NCBI GenBank assembly: GCA_022496805.1
Contig: CM040107.1
Span: forward strand, 14,061,501 to 14,125,500
Direction of reading: 5' to 3'
DNA: 64,000 nucleotides
Source of the DNA: Pohlia nutans
Lineage: Eukaryota > Streptophyta > Bryopsida > Bryales > Mniaceae
Part shown: piece after piece, positions 55,197 through 64,000 of the stretch
Layout of the letters: every line of letters starts with the position of its first letter
How positions within the stretch are numbered: position 1 is the first letter of the stretch
The notes under the pieces: model-generated
Databases searched by the model: none
Told to the model about the DNA's origin: nothing
Seen by the model: the letters and a program-made list of their open reading frames with translations, nothing else
Position numbers and translations under genes: made by a program

Positions 55197-55994
55197 ATGC
55201 CTCTCCCTAAACTTGCTGGCGATCTCCATCACGGTCCATTAGCTGCTGCAGCTGTCGTATTTCCGTCTGTCTCCATGGCCCGCATCTACGTTACAGGTCA
55301 CGAGGTTCCCATGGTAGTAGAGATGGGTTGGGATAAGTACGCTCGAGTTTCGGCCCTAGATCTCGCTGTCCGTTTTGGCTTAGTAGCATCATCAATAATT
55401 GTGGAGCTAGAAGTCCGTGGTAGGAACGGGTCCGTGGAATTTGGTGTGCTACAGACGAGGGGGGACGACCCGGAAGGATACTACTGGATGCTTTTTGCCG
55501 GTCAGTACAGAGCTTACGGCTTGTTGAACTCATCACATGGAGTTCGACAGATTGACGATTGTTTGTCAAACAATGAATGGGAAGGATTGGGCGGTAGGGA
55601 CAAATCAGTGTATCCCAAAGTCACTAGGAATGGGTTCACGTTCCAGATGCAGTACCCTATTGCCTCAGTCGAGGGAGCAGTGGAATTGTGGCTGTGGGAA
55701 TTTCCACATTGCAAAACTCATTGGATAGATCTGGCAGTGATGCTATTAGACAAAGATGTTCTAGATAGATATGGGGTTCCGTGTGATATTTGGGACGACT
55801 CTCCGAGGGACCCGATGGTGTGGCGGCTGATGTGGTCACACTACATATGTGAGTTGCTAGGCCTACCTGACCCTTGCAACATCGATGTGAACGAGGTGAT
55901 TCCGGAGGAGTTATCGATTGCACTGCAGGAACACTTTGATGATGAAGACAAGGCTCCATTTTGGGACTCAATTGAAAATAGCGAGAAATTCTAA
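55197..55994 (+). CDS. Intact 265-residue ORF of unknown function
   Basis: Open from the first in-frame codons at 55,197 to TAA at 55,992; the only long uninterrupted single-exon ORF in the right half. ATGs lie at 55,197 and 55,275. After a hydrophobic Ala/Val-rich N-terminus come VTGHEVPMVVEMGWDKYARV near 55,290-55,350, a Trp/Tyr-rich stretch (GYYWMLFAGQYRAYGLL near 55,480), VELWLWEFPHCKTHWIDLAV near 55,680-55,740, and an acidic C-terminus (HFDDEDKAPFWDSIEN). Codon usage looks real and the composition is globular. I do not recognise it. Absence of stops, in a window full of broken genes, suggests either recent activity or selection. Confidence 0.5.
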   Translation: MPLPKLAGDLHHGPLAAAAVVFPSVSMARIYVTGHEVPMVVEMGWDKYARVSALDLAVRFGLVASSIIVELEVRGRNGSVEFGVLQTRGDDPEGYYWMLFAGQYRAYGLLNSSHGVRQIDDCLSNNEWEGLGGRDKSVYPKVTRNGFTFQMQYPIASVEGAVELWLWEFPHCKTHWIDLAVMLLDKDVLDRYGVPCDIWDDSPRDPMVWRLMWSHYICELLGLPDPCNIDVNEVIPEELSIALQEHFDDEDKAPFWDSIENSEKF

Positions 55995-56149
55995 TACGTG
56001 GATGACCTTAGAGTATTGGAAGGTCAGGACGGCAATCATACTACGTAGCGTTTGTTGCAAACATGAATGTAATACAACATACTATAATAAAGTTGGGAAG
56101 TCAGACAGTAGTCTGAAAATTTGCGCACCCAAGCTGTGGCACCAACAAG

Positions 56150-57310
56150 CAGTGAGTATACTCACCTGTGGAATGTGGTCTCGGCCCCGAGATCACTATC
56201 TGGCCCTCCGAGTACTCAAACCATGTAAGCCATGCGACCACGGCACAGAGGATGGACTTGAAACAGCATCATGTTTCCTAAACCCTTACCCCTGGAGAGT
56301 AGTCTGGACTCCAGACAACAATCAGACCCTCCCGGTTCTCGAACCGCTTAAGCCATGGAACAATTAACCCCAGGGCAACCATGGCACCCAGGATTGACAT
56401 GGAAACAACAAATTGTTTCTAGAACCCGCACCCCTGGAATGTGGTCTCAAAACCAACCCCTATCCAACCCTCCTGGTTCTCGAACCAAGCAGACCATGGA
56501 ACCACGGCAAACAAAACACAAGGGCTGTCACGAACCTTGGATTTACCACAGAGGTTTCTTGGATTTACCACAGAGGTTGTGAGTCTGGTGTGTAAATATT
56601 TGTGTGTGGGGGGGGTGTTGGTCGTCCTCGGCCACGAGGATGACCCGCTTGCTGCATCCAAGGGCTGTCACGACCCTTAAATTTACCACAAAGGTCCATT
56701 ATTGTAAGTCAAGTGTTCGAATACTTTTGTGTGTGGGGCTGTTCGTGTTCCTCGGCTACGAGGATGACATGCTTGCTTTGTCCATGGGCTCCCACGATCC
56801 ACGGATTTATCCTGGAGGTTTATTTTGTATGTCAAGTGTTTAAATAATTTTGGCTGTGCGGGGGCTGCTGGTCGTCCTCGGCTACGAAGACGACATTCTG
56901 GCTGCATCCGTGGGACCGTGGGATCTTTGGATGCTCAACGGATGAGTCGATTCTGTTCATCCTGTGTTTGAATCAAATTGACTTTGGTGCTTTTTGGGAC
57001 GTCCTCGGCTACAAGGACGACATTCTGGCTGCATCCATGGGTCCATGGAAACCTTGGATGTTCCATGGATGAGTCGTTTCTATTCATCCTGTGTTTGAAT
57101 CAAATTGACTTTGGTGCTTTTTTGGACGTCCTCGGCCACGAGGACGACATAACTTATTGGCTGCATCCATGGGCTGTCACTAACCTTGGAGTTACCAAGG
57201 AGGTTTATAATCTACCGAGTGTTTTTACCGCGAGGGGTTTTTTTTTTCTGTAAGTCAAGCGTTTGAATATTTTCAAGCTTGGGGGGCTGCTGGTCGTCCT
57301 CGGCAGTTTT
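56150..57310. repeat. ~125-bp tandem repeats, two families (CTCGGCTACGAGGACGAC)
   Basis: At 56,160-56,540, two diverged units share CCCTGGA(G/A) and GGTTCTCGAACC(G/A)..AAGC. From 56,600 to 57,310, about six units of ~124 bp each carry GTCGTCCTCGGCTACGAGGA, a near-palindrome (CCTCGGCTACGAGG), followed by TGCATCCATGGG. Copies lie near 56,622, 56,746, 56,872, 56,998, 57,123 and 57,293. No gene; ORFs are repeat translations. Confidence 0.75.
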
Positions 57311-57623
57311 GAGTCGGTTTTATATGAAGTATCTATTGTTCAAATTTATTTATCTATTAAGTCAACACATGCAATGTTCTCTTCTAATTGTAGTGATATA
57401 AAATTTCGTCCTATCTAGATAAAGCTTTTCATAGTATGAATGCTTGAATTTGTCGTTTTAAAACCATAAATTCTTGGTCATGAAAGGGTTAAAAAACTGA
57501 CCCGACATGGGAGGAAAGCACGCATAGATCACTTGAAATTCTGGCAGCTAATTGACCGTTTGATCCGAAAGAGATAAGAAACTATGTTGTTCTAATTGGC
57601 TACTGGACTTATCCTCTCATCAG

Positions 57624-60600
57624 ATGGTGAAATTGAATGATTGTGCGGAGGGAGGTCCGAGCCAGGACGAGGTGACTGCGTGTGATTTGCAGGGCAACCT
57701 TGGTCATTTCAAATGTGCAGATGCAGCATCTGCGAAATCGGAGGCAGTGTCGGACAGTGCAAGTGATGAACGCGAAGACGAGCCTGAGCAAGGAGACATG
57801 GAGGCTGAGGACGAAGAATTAGAGCTGGGATCAGTATTATCACTTCTCCAAATGAGTTGTGGCACTCAAAATGGAGACCTTTTAGAGTCTCCCTTGAGAC
57901 ATTTAGAAGTAGATTCAAGTGTATGTATATAAAACTTTGACATGTAGATTTTGAGTTTGGATTGGGATACAAAAGACTCACAATGAAAGTAAAACATGTA
58001 ATGACAATGAAGGCCAAGAATATCACTGTATTAGCTAGGAACAGAATTCTAAAAAATTATGTGACACTAAAGGTACTGCCCTGGATTGGTGTGTATCGAT
58101 TTGACTTAAGAATGATGCCTTAAAATTAAAAAAAATGGCCTCAAAATTCTGTCCTGGATGCAAGAGATATCAATTGGCAAATGGTGGCAGAAATCACGAT
58201 CCTTTCTTTTAAATAAAATAAATTGAACACTACATTGAAGTCCTCAATTGTTTTGAATTAGGTAGGGTGGCACTAGTCTTCAGAGCATAATCCACATTGA
58301 GAAAACTGGACTGAAGAATGCTACCATGGATTGGTGTGCACAAGGCAGGGTGGCACTCATGCACGAGCCCTCCACCAAATTCACTATCATTGATTGGTGT
58401 GACAAAGTGCTTTTTTAATTTAAAAAACATTACTCCAAAATGGTGCCTTAGATTGGTTTGATAGAGGCAAAGAGGCAATCGTATACGAGCCCCTCTACAA
58501 GTGTAACTTGTTTGAATCATTAAGTATTTTTTTAATTTAAAAAACATGACTTCAAAAGGTGCTTTGCATTGGTTTGATTGAGGCAAAGTGACACTCGTAT
58601 ACGAGCCCCTCTACAAGTGTAACTTGTTTGAATCATTAAATGTTTTTTTAATTTAGAAAACATGACTCCAAAAGGTGCTTTGGATTGGTTTGATTGAGGC
58701 AAAGTGGCACTCGTATACGAGCCCCTCTACAAGTGTAACTTGTTTGAATCATTAAGTGCTTTTTTTAATTTAAAAAACATGACTCCAAAAGGTGCTTTGG
58801 ATTGGTTTGATTGAGGTAAAGTGGCACTCGTATACGAGGCCCTCTACAAGTGTAACTTGTTTGAATCATTAAGTGTTTTTTTCATTTAAAAAACATGACT
58901 CCAAAAGGTGCTTTGGATTGGTTTCATTGAGGCAAAGTGGCACTCGTATACAGCCCCTCTACAAGTGTAACTTGTTTGAATCATTAAGTGTTTTTTTAAT
59001 TTAAAAAACATGACTCCAAAAGGTGCTTTGGATTGGTTTCATTGAGGCAAAGTGGCACTCGTATACGAGCCCCTCTACAAGTGTAACTTGTTTGAATCAT
59101 TAAGTGTTTTTTTAATTTAAAAAACATGACTCCAAAAGGTGCTTTGGATTGGTTTGATTGAGGCAAAGAGGCACTCGTATACGAGTCCCACTACAAATGT
59201 GACTTGTTTCAATCATTAAGTGTTTTTTTAATTTAAAAAACATCATTCCAAAATGGTGCCTTGGATTGGTTTGATAAAGGCAAAGAGGCACTCGTATACG
59301 AGTCCCTCTACAAGTGTAACTTGTTTGAATCATTAAGTATTTTTTTAATTTAAAAAACATGACTTCAAAAGGTGCTTTGCATTGGTTTCATTGAGGCAAA
59401 GTGACACTCGTATACGAGCCCCTCTAGAAGTGTGACTTGTCTTAATCATTAAGTATTTTTTTAATTTAAAAAACATGACTCCAAAAGGTGCTTTGGATTG
59501 GATTGATTGAGGCAAAGTGGCACTTGTATACGAGCCCCTCTACAAGTGTAACTTGTTTGAATCATTAAGTGCTTTTTTAATTCAAAAAACATCATTTCAA
59601 AATGGTGCCTTGGATTGGTTTGATAGAGGCAAAGTGGCACTCGTATACGAGTCCCTCTACAAGTGTAACTTGTTTGAATCATTAAGTGTTTTTTTAATTT
59701 AAAAAACATGACTCCAAAAGGTGCTTTGGATTGGTTTGATTGAGGCAAAGAGGCACTCATATAAGAGCACCTCTACAAGTGTGACTTGTTTGAATGACAA
59801 ATTGATTTTTTAATTTAAACAAATTGACTGCAATCATACTTGGGAGATAGAATATTAGACATTCATCTTATTTGTCTAAATATCGGATCTAGATAAGTAC
59901 TTTCTATTTCAAATATTGAATTTTCGACTAGGTAAGGAATAAATCAAATAGAATTTGATCATTTTGATAATCTTTGGACATTTGTAGGCAATTGTGTGCT
60001 ATATTTGAGAGTCTTTGGGAGGCACTCGTGAACGAGCCCCCTTTGGAAGTGCACCAACTATGTTCATGGGGCCTCACTCGATGAGTAAAACGCTGTCAGT
60101 TGAATTTTGTTTTTGGATCTTGGATTTCTTGCATTGGCAGTTTTTTGTTGTGTTTGTGCGGCCTTGTGAGGCACTCGTGAACGAGCTTCTTTTAGGAGTG
60201 TTCCAATTGTGTTCATGGGGCTTCACTCGATGAGCCAAACGCTGCTTGTTGAATTTCGTTCTTGGCTTCTAGTTTTCTTGCATTGGCAGTTATGTGTTGT
60301 GTCCGTGCGGCCATGTGAGGAAAAAGTGCTGTGGTGTTTGTGCGGCCTTATAGATTTTTTTACCATAACTATGAATTCATTTTTTTTAATGATGGTCATA
60401 TGTGATTATTTTTCTTTTCAGGGTGATGACTCTATACCTGTAGCTACATCCACTCAGGTAATTGACCTTAGTGATGTGGAGAGTGTCGAGGAAAAGTTCT
60501 GCACATGCTATCAGATTGATCCATTTGCGTTCTCGTCCTTGAGAATACAACAGCCTAGTAGTCAGATTGCAATTTCTCCTCCTTCAGTTACTATGCCTGA

Positions 60601-60868
60601 GTCGCCTCCGTTCGTGCCAACTGCCCCTGAGGGGTTTCCTCCTACGGTTGACGACATTCCTACCTCTCCTCCGGATATGCCTTTGGCCGAGGACTACGTA
60701 CCAACGTCACCTCCACCTCCGCTCCTATCTCCGGTGTTGATGATTGTCCGTGCATTGCCGGCGATTCATGGGCGCCTTAGTTCCCCACGACTTCGCCGTC
60801 GTAGTCGTAGTAGAGAGCATTCAGAGATGATACGTAGATCCCGCATGCGTAAGCAGCGTAGTCACTAA
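57624..60868 (+). CDS. Probable two-exon gene, acidic N-terminus and Pro-rich C-terminus
   Basis: Exon A is 57,624-57,920 (or begins after the acceptor-like CATCAG at 57,618-57,623) and ends AGT|GTATGT. Exon B is 60,422-60,868 after TTTTCAG. Both junctions are phase 0, giving about 247 codons. Exon A is acidic (DEREDEPEQGDMEAEDEELE). Exon B continues with DLSDVESVEEK and a short CTCYQIDPFAF segment, then Pro/Ser-rich repeats and a basic C-terminus (RRRSRSREHSEMIRR). No catalytic domain is visible; a disordered nuclear or regulatory protein is possible. The intron (2.5 kb) holds the 117-bp minisatellite. The gene may be the 5' part of the methyltransferase-like gene that follows. Splice assignment is from consensus only. 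Confidence 0.4.
58420..59815. repeat. 117-bp minisatellite, about 12 copies
   Basis: The unit contains ATGACTCCAAAAGGTGCTTT, the 12-bp perfect palindrome CTCGTATACGAG, CAAGTGTAACTTGTTTGAAT and TTTTTTTAATTTAAAAAAC. Repeats start near 58,424 and recur every 114-118 bp to 59,815. Because 117 is divisible by 3, minus-strand frames stay open across units and give 39-residue repeats; these are artefacts of the repeat. It lies in the intron of the preceding gene model. Confidence 0.9.
60010..60260. repeat. Two copies of a ~147-bp repeat with CTCGTGAACGAG
   Basis: GAGGCACTCGTGAACGAGC is followed by GTGTTCATGGGGC and CACTCGATGAG in each copy (60,020-60,110 and 60,168-60,250). The CTCGTGAACGAG core is a near-palindrome related to CTCGTATACGAG of the minisatellite. 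Confidence 0.7.
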
Positions 60869-61139
60869 ATGTAGATCTGTTATCTATGCTACTTTCCTAC
60901 GTGTGTCATGCGATTGTGCAATGAATAAGGCTGTATTCAAGGCTGTATTCAAAGAGTTGTATTCAAAGAGTTCCCTGGATGTGCCGAAGTCGTGAAGCGT
61001 GTTGTTTACAAGTTCTTGTTCTATTTTGATGCTTTTCATTGTTATGTTCAATTTATGCAAGTTTATAAAAATGCATTATAAGTGCGTCATGGAAATTGCT
61101 GCTGACTCGAGTGCTCTGAATTGTAGGTACTTTGTATGA

Positions 61140-63412
61140 ATGCTTCTTGCAAAGGAGACAATCCATAAGGATTGCTTTCCTCCGTACTTCCATTCGTGGA
61201 TTCAGAAGGAATCTGACCTTGTGATGTACACCGCACAGCAGCTCAAGAAATACAAGCACGCACACCTCGAGTTAGGATGCTGGTATTTAGACTATAGAGG
61301 AAACTTTCACCCTCCGTGGAACAAGCGGAGAGAACCAAGCACGATGGTGGAGTGCCTGTGGAAGTTGATGTTGAAGAAGAGGAGACAGAGGAAGCAACGC
61401 CTCCATTGAAGAAGAAGCGCGAGACGAGGAAGGAGAAGGCGGCCAGGGAGAAGCTAGAGAAAGAGCAACTGGCATTGGCTGAGAAAGAGACAACAGAGAA
61501 GGAGAAGGCTGCAAAGGAGGCAACTGAGAAGGAGAGGGTTGAGAAGGAGAGAGCTGAGACAGAAATTGTGGCCAGGCAAGAGGAGGCGACTAGACAAGAG
61601 GCGGCCACAGAGGAGTCGGACGAGGATGACGACGATCTCGAACCACCGTTAGAGCAAGGCTAAGGTGATTGCGTTACTCCCCAAGCTCTAGATTCTTCCA
61701 TCTCTAATGCCTATCATGCAACGGCTCGACAATTGCGAAAGAAGCGCGATCAATTTCCCTCTGCTACCTCTTCCATCTTTGATCAGCAATCCATACGGTG
61801 TATGTTGAGTGCACTTCATTGTCTGCACTAGTGGACGACGCTCAAGGAACTCAAGGCACTGATCCACGGTGGTTGAGGCTACACGAAACGATTGCCAAGG
61901 TATTCTTATTCTCCCCGCAACTCAAGCTTGTTTGCATGTGAATCAATTCTCGCATTGCTCAATTGTCTCACTTGTGAGTTTGACTCAATCTTTGCAGGCT
62001 CAAGCTGGATAACATCGTATTGTTGTCTCCGAACATTGTATCAAATACAAGCACACCAGTATTGATTTGATCATCGCAGATATCCCAGAGAATCTGCCAG
62101 TCCCGGGAATCTCCACTTCTGTTCCTGAGTGGAACAAGCGTGCCAAGAACTACATCGAGGATGTGTTCGAGATGGCGGACGCTTATCTTCACGACGACGG
62201 AGCTCTTGTCTTCATCCACTGTGACGACCATGATTTGATGAAGGAGGTTGATGAGGCGGCTCTACAGTACGACATGAAGCTATTGAAGGACTGGTGGGGA
62301 ATCAATGAAATGCACCTTGCATTGCCCCGTGATCCTTCGATGACGATATCTACTAATTCAACTCAATTCTATGTTTCCTCGTACTATCAGTTATTGCAAT
62401 ATTTGGAATGTCGTAGTGTTGTTGAATCTTGGTTGCATCGTAAACTAATATTTGAAATACATCTCTCGCTCACATTGTTCACTATTTTGTGTGTACTTCG
62501 TTTGATCTTGCAATCTGTAAGGTTTTGGATCCAACTGTTTGTACGGCGAGAGGTTCAATCAAAATTCTCTTTCATCGCTAACCGTGGTAAGAACTACATG
62601 GTTGATCATGTTGAAAAGAGTGACGCTCTCTTCAACGTCACAGACGATGACATGACTATGAACGGGAGTGTTCCTTGGAGAGGTGCTCGTGAGAAGAATC
62701 AGCCTTTCTTCCATCTGCTAATTCAGCAGTTTTGCAAGGCTGGGGATGTTGTTCTCGATTGCAAGGCCGCTACAAGTATGCTCCAATGACTTGAATCACA
62801 GTTTGAGCTACATTTTTGTAACGTATCTCATCATCTTAGTCTAAGATTTTGCATTTTGTCCCATTGACAGGTACATCCATCAAGGCATGCTTAGCTCTCG
62901 GTCGTCATATTCTGGCATTGGAGGATGATCGACAGATTTTTGAAGAACTCATTGCACCACTGCGACTACTTAAAGAAAACGACCTTGTAAAAAAGGGCAG
63001 GGTCAGCACTCCTCCATCAAATCCGGCGCCTGCTAAGAAACCGAAGAGGCAGAGACTAACAGCCAATTGTGCATAAGTTGTATCGCTCAAGCATGTTTCC
63101 AAATTTGATATTGTACAATCATTTGCACTTTAAAATATTTCCAATCCGAATTCTAATTCGTTTCAATTTTGTTCTCTTGAACAGTGGGGTGAGAATTATT
63201 GCGTCAAATCGTGATCGGTATTTGAGTCCTCCTCCAACTTTCAGGTTGCCTGAGTCGGGATTGCCTTAGCGTACGCCACAGTCTCTCTTCCTCCATATCG
63301 TCGCAAGCGACGATATCTTCGAGGAATGCGTGCATTTGTGGATGACGAGGCAGTCCAAGGAGAGGATGATTCTAACTCCTCTAGCGAGGGTAGCTCTGGT
63401 AATAGATATTAA
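61140..63412 (+). pseudogene. Second methyltransferase-like element gene, degenerate motifs
   Basis: Fragments: 61,140-61,320 (CWYLDYRGNFHPP); after a frameshift, a Lys/Glu coiled coil 61,320-61,660; TAA 61,661, TAG 61,829 and TGA 61,874; donor near 61,900 and acceptor CAG|GCT at 61,998; main exon to 62,775; intron 62,776-62,870 (ACAA|GTATGC to TTGACAG|GTACA); exon to the stop at 63,074; last exon 63,185-63,412, with a Ser/Asp tail. IDLIIADIPENLP at 62,060-62,100 occupies the DPPY position. QPFFHLLIQQFCKAGDVVLD then KAATSTSIKACLALGRHILALEDD occupies the motif I (DPFxGSGTT) position and the helix after it. This IV-then-I order is that of beta-class N4/N6 DNA methyltransferases. DIPE for DPPY and CKAATS for PFxGSG argue against catalysis. 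Parallels the gene at 36,684-40,661, including the acidic Ser tail. Confidence 0.5.
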
Positions 63413-63606
63413 GCTTTATATTCAATACATACGCATTTGTTGAATTATAATTATTATGTTTCCACTTTTGATTTTTATTTATGCAATGTTTATGCATTGG
63501 AACCGAAAGGTTCTAATCCTTATACATATATGCACAGGCTCGTGACCGCCTTTGGATGCAGTTTATATCAATTGGATCTACAAACACGTCACTACTACTA
63601 TCTCTT
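63413..63606. other. Short spacer, no gene seen
   Basis: AT-rich sequence between the convergent methyltransferase-like relic and the minus-strand fragment. Confidence 0.4.
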
Positions 63607-64000
63607 TTAGAGCCTATATCCAATGCTCATCAAGGTCATTGCTTGTTCTCGAAGATTGTCTTTCAAATAGGTCTCGTACTCAACTGAATGCTTTACCGAG
63701 CGCATCATGTCGTCTATTGTAGCAACATACAAACACGTCCCTCTACTCTGTGACATCCGCTGCCAGTAGCTGTGTACAGTCTCGCCTAGGTTGCATGAAG
63801 GAGTGTCCGCAATTTGTTCTGCCGTTAGATCCTGGAAGCCACATACCAAATGTTGAATGAGTAAGACGACAAAGTAGTCATTCGGATTCGTAAGATAACA
63901 TATTTATGAATAGGCAGTCAACTCTCACAAGCTCATAGAATCCACCCCATTGGTGGAATCTAAAGTGCCAAAATCCAAGCCAATCATCCAGTTCTCGCAG
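63607..64000 (-). pseudogene. Transposon-protein fragment running off the window
   Basis: The minus-strand frame at 63,849-63,607 reads NLGETVHSYWQRMSQ then LYVATIDDMMRSVKHS. Upstream, near 63,990-63,930, another frame reads LDDWLGFWHFRFHQWGGFYEL. This combination (an HIFR-like Trp-rich segment, then NLAET-H-W and a DD-M segment) resembles the C-terminal part of a transposase-like family I have seen in mosses and algae, but I cannot name it firmly. The two segments are separated by stops or an intron. The 5' part lies beyond the right edge. Confidence 0.35.

Noticed and set aside
56335..56500. GGTTCTCGAACC as a tRNA T-arm or B box
   Set aside because: No cloverleaf can be formed around it and it recurs as part of the 125-bp repeat.
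58230..59760. Minus-strand ORFs encoding a 39-residue FFKLKKHLMIQTS-type repeat protein
   Set aside because: Produced by the 117-bp minisatellite, whose length is a multiple of three; frames break at homopolymer length changes.
10715..63412. Reading TAG and TAA as glutamine (alternative nuclear code)
   Set aside because: TGA also interrupts several of the same genes, frameshifts accompany the stops, and all affected genes are transposon-like. Decay explains everything; kept only as an alternative in the findings.

Overview
This is nuclear DNA of a eukaryote, most likely a plant-lineage organism with a large, repeat-rich genome. A charophyte alga such as Chara, or an early-diverging land plant, is my best guess, from the gene families and the heavy transposon load; it is inference only. 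Introns are GT-AG (89 to 434 bp where both ends are clear). There are no operons, no rRNA or tRNA genes and no CRISPR. Almost every recognisable coding region belongs to, or sits inside, a transposable element, and most are broken by in-frame stops and one-base frameshifts.

Layout. 0.5-7.5 kb: a gene for a DUF7869-type DDE-like protein, with many copies of a short palindrome (core GGGGGATCCCCC) upstream, in its intron and downstream. 7.5-9.3 kb: AT-rich, no gene. 9.3-31.2 kb: a complex with clusters of the motif TCGGACGGC. It carries a kinase-like relic, a relic with a ubiquitin-interacting motif (UIM), a RING-type relic, a hAT transposase relic, piggyBac-like TTAA/CCCC termini with long inverted repeats, a 1.7-kb foldback and several copies of a ~545-bp MITE. 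31.2-36.5 kb: AT-rich, microsatellites, a GTGCCC minisatellite, then an array of a second palindrome (AGGTCGA/TCGACCT). 36.7-43.8 kb: an element gene ending in an N4/N6-type methyltransferase-like domain, a Pro/Ser-rich stretch split by a solo LTR with a clean 5-bp duplication, an FCP1-like phosphatase relic and a small two-exon gene. 44-48.5 kb: a CCGG-rich element with a decayed coiled-coil protein. 49.9-53.4 kb: a 5' LTR and gag of a truncated LTR retrotransposon. 53.7-57.3 kb: tandem repeats and an intact 265-codon ORF. 57.6-60.9 kb: a probable two-exon gene with a 117-bp minisatellite in its intron. 61.1-63.4 kb: a second methyltransferase-like relic. 63.6-64.0 kb: a transposon-like fragment.

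Two themes tie the window together. First, each element carries its own short DNA word, concentrated in flanks and introns, which resembles the family-specific motif arrays bound by plant transposon regulators (VANC, TnpA). Second, 33 in-frame stops across nine coding regions are 20 TAG, 9 TGA and 4 TAA. These are the products of C-to-T change at CAG, CGA and CAA, as expected if the elements were methylated and then decayed by deamination. The most unusual gene content is the set of ubiquitin-linked (RING, UIM) and kinase-like relics among the TCGGACGGC clusters. The RING and UIM proteins share an unrecognised N-terminal domain.
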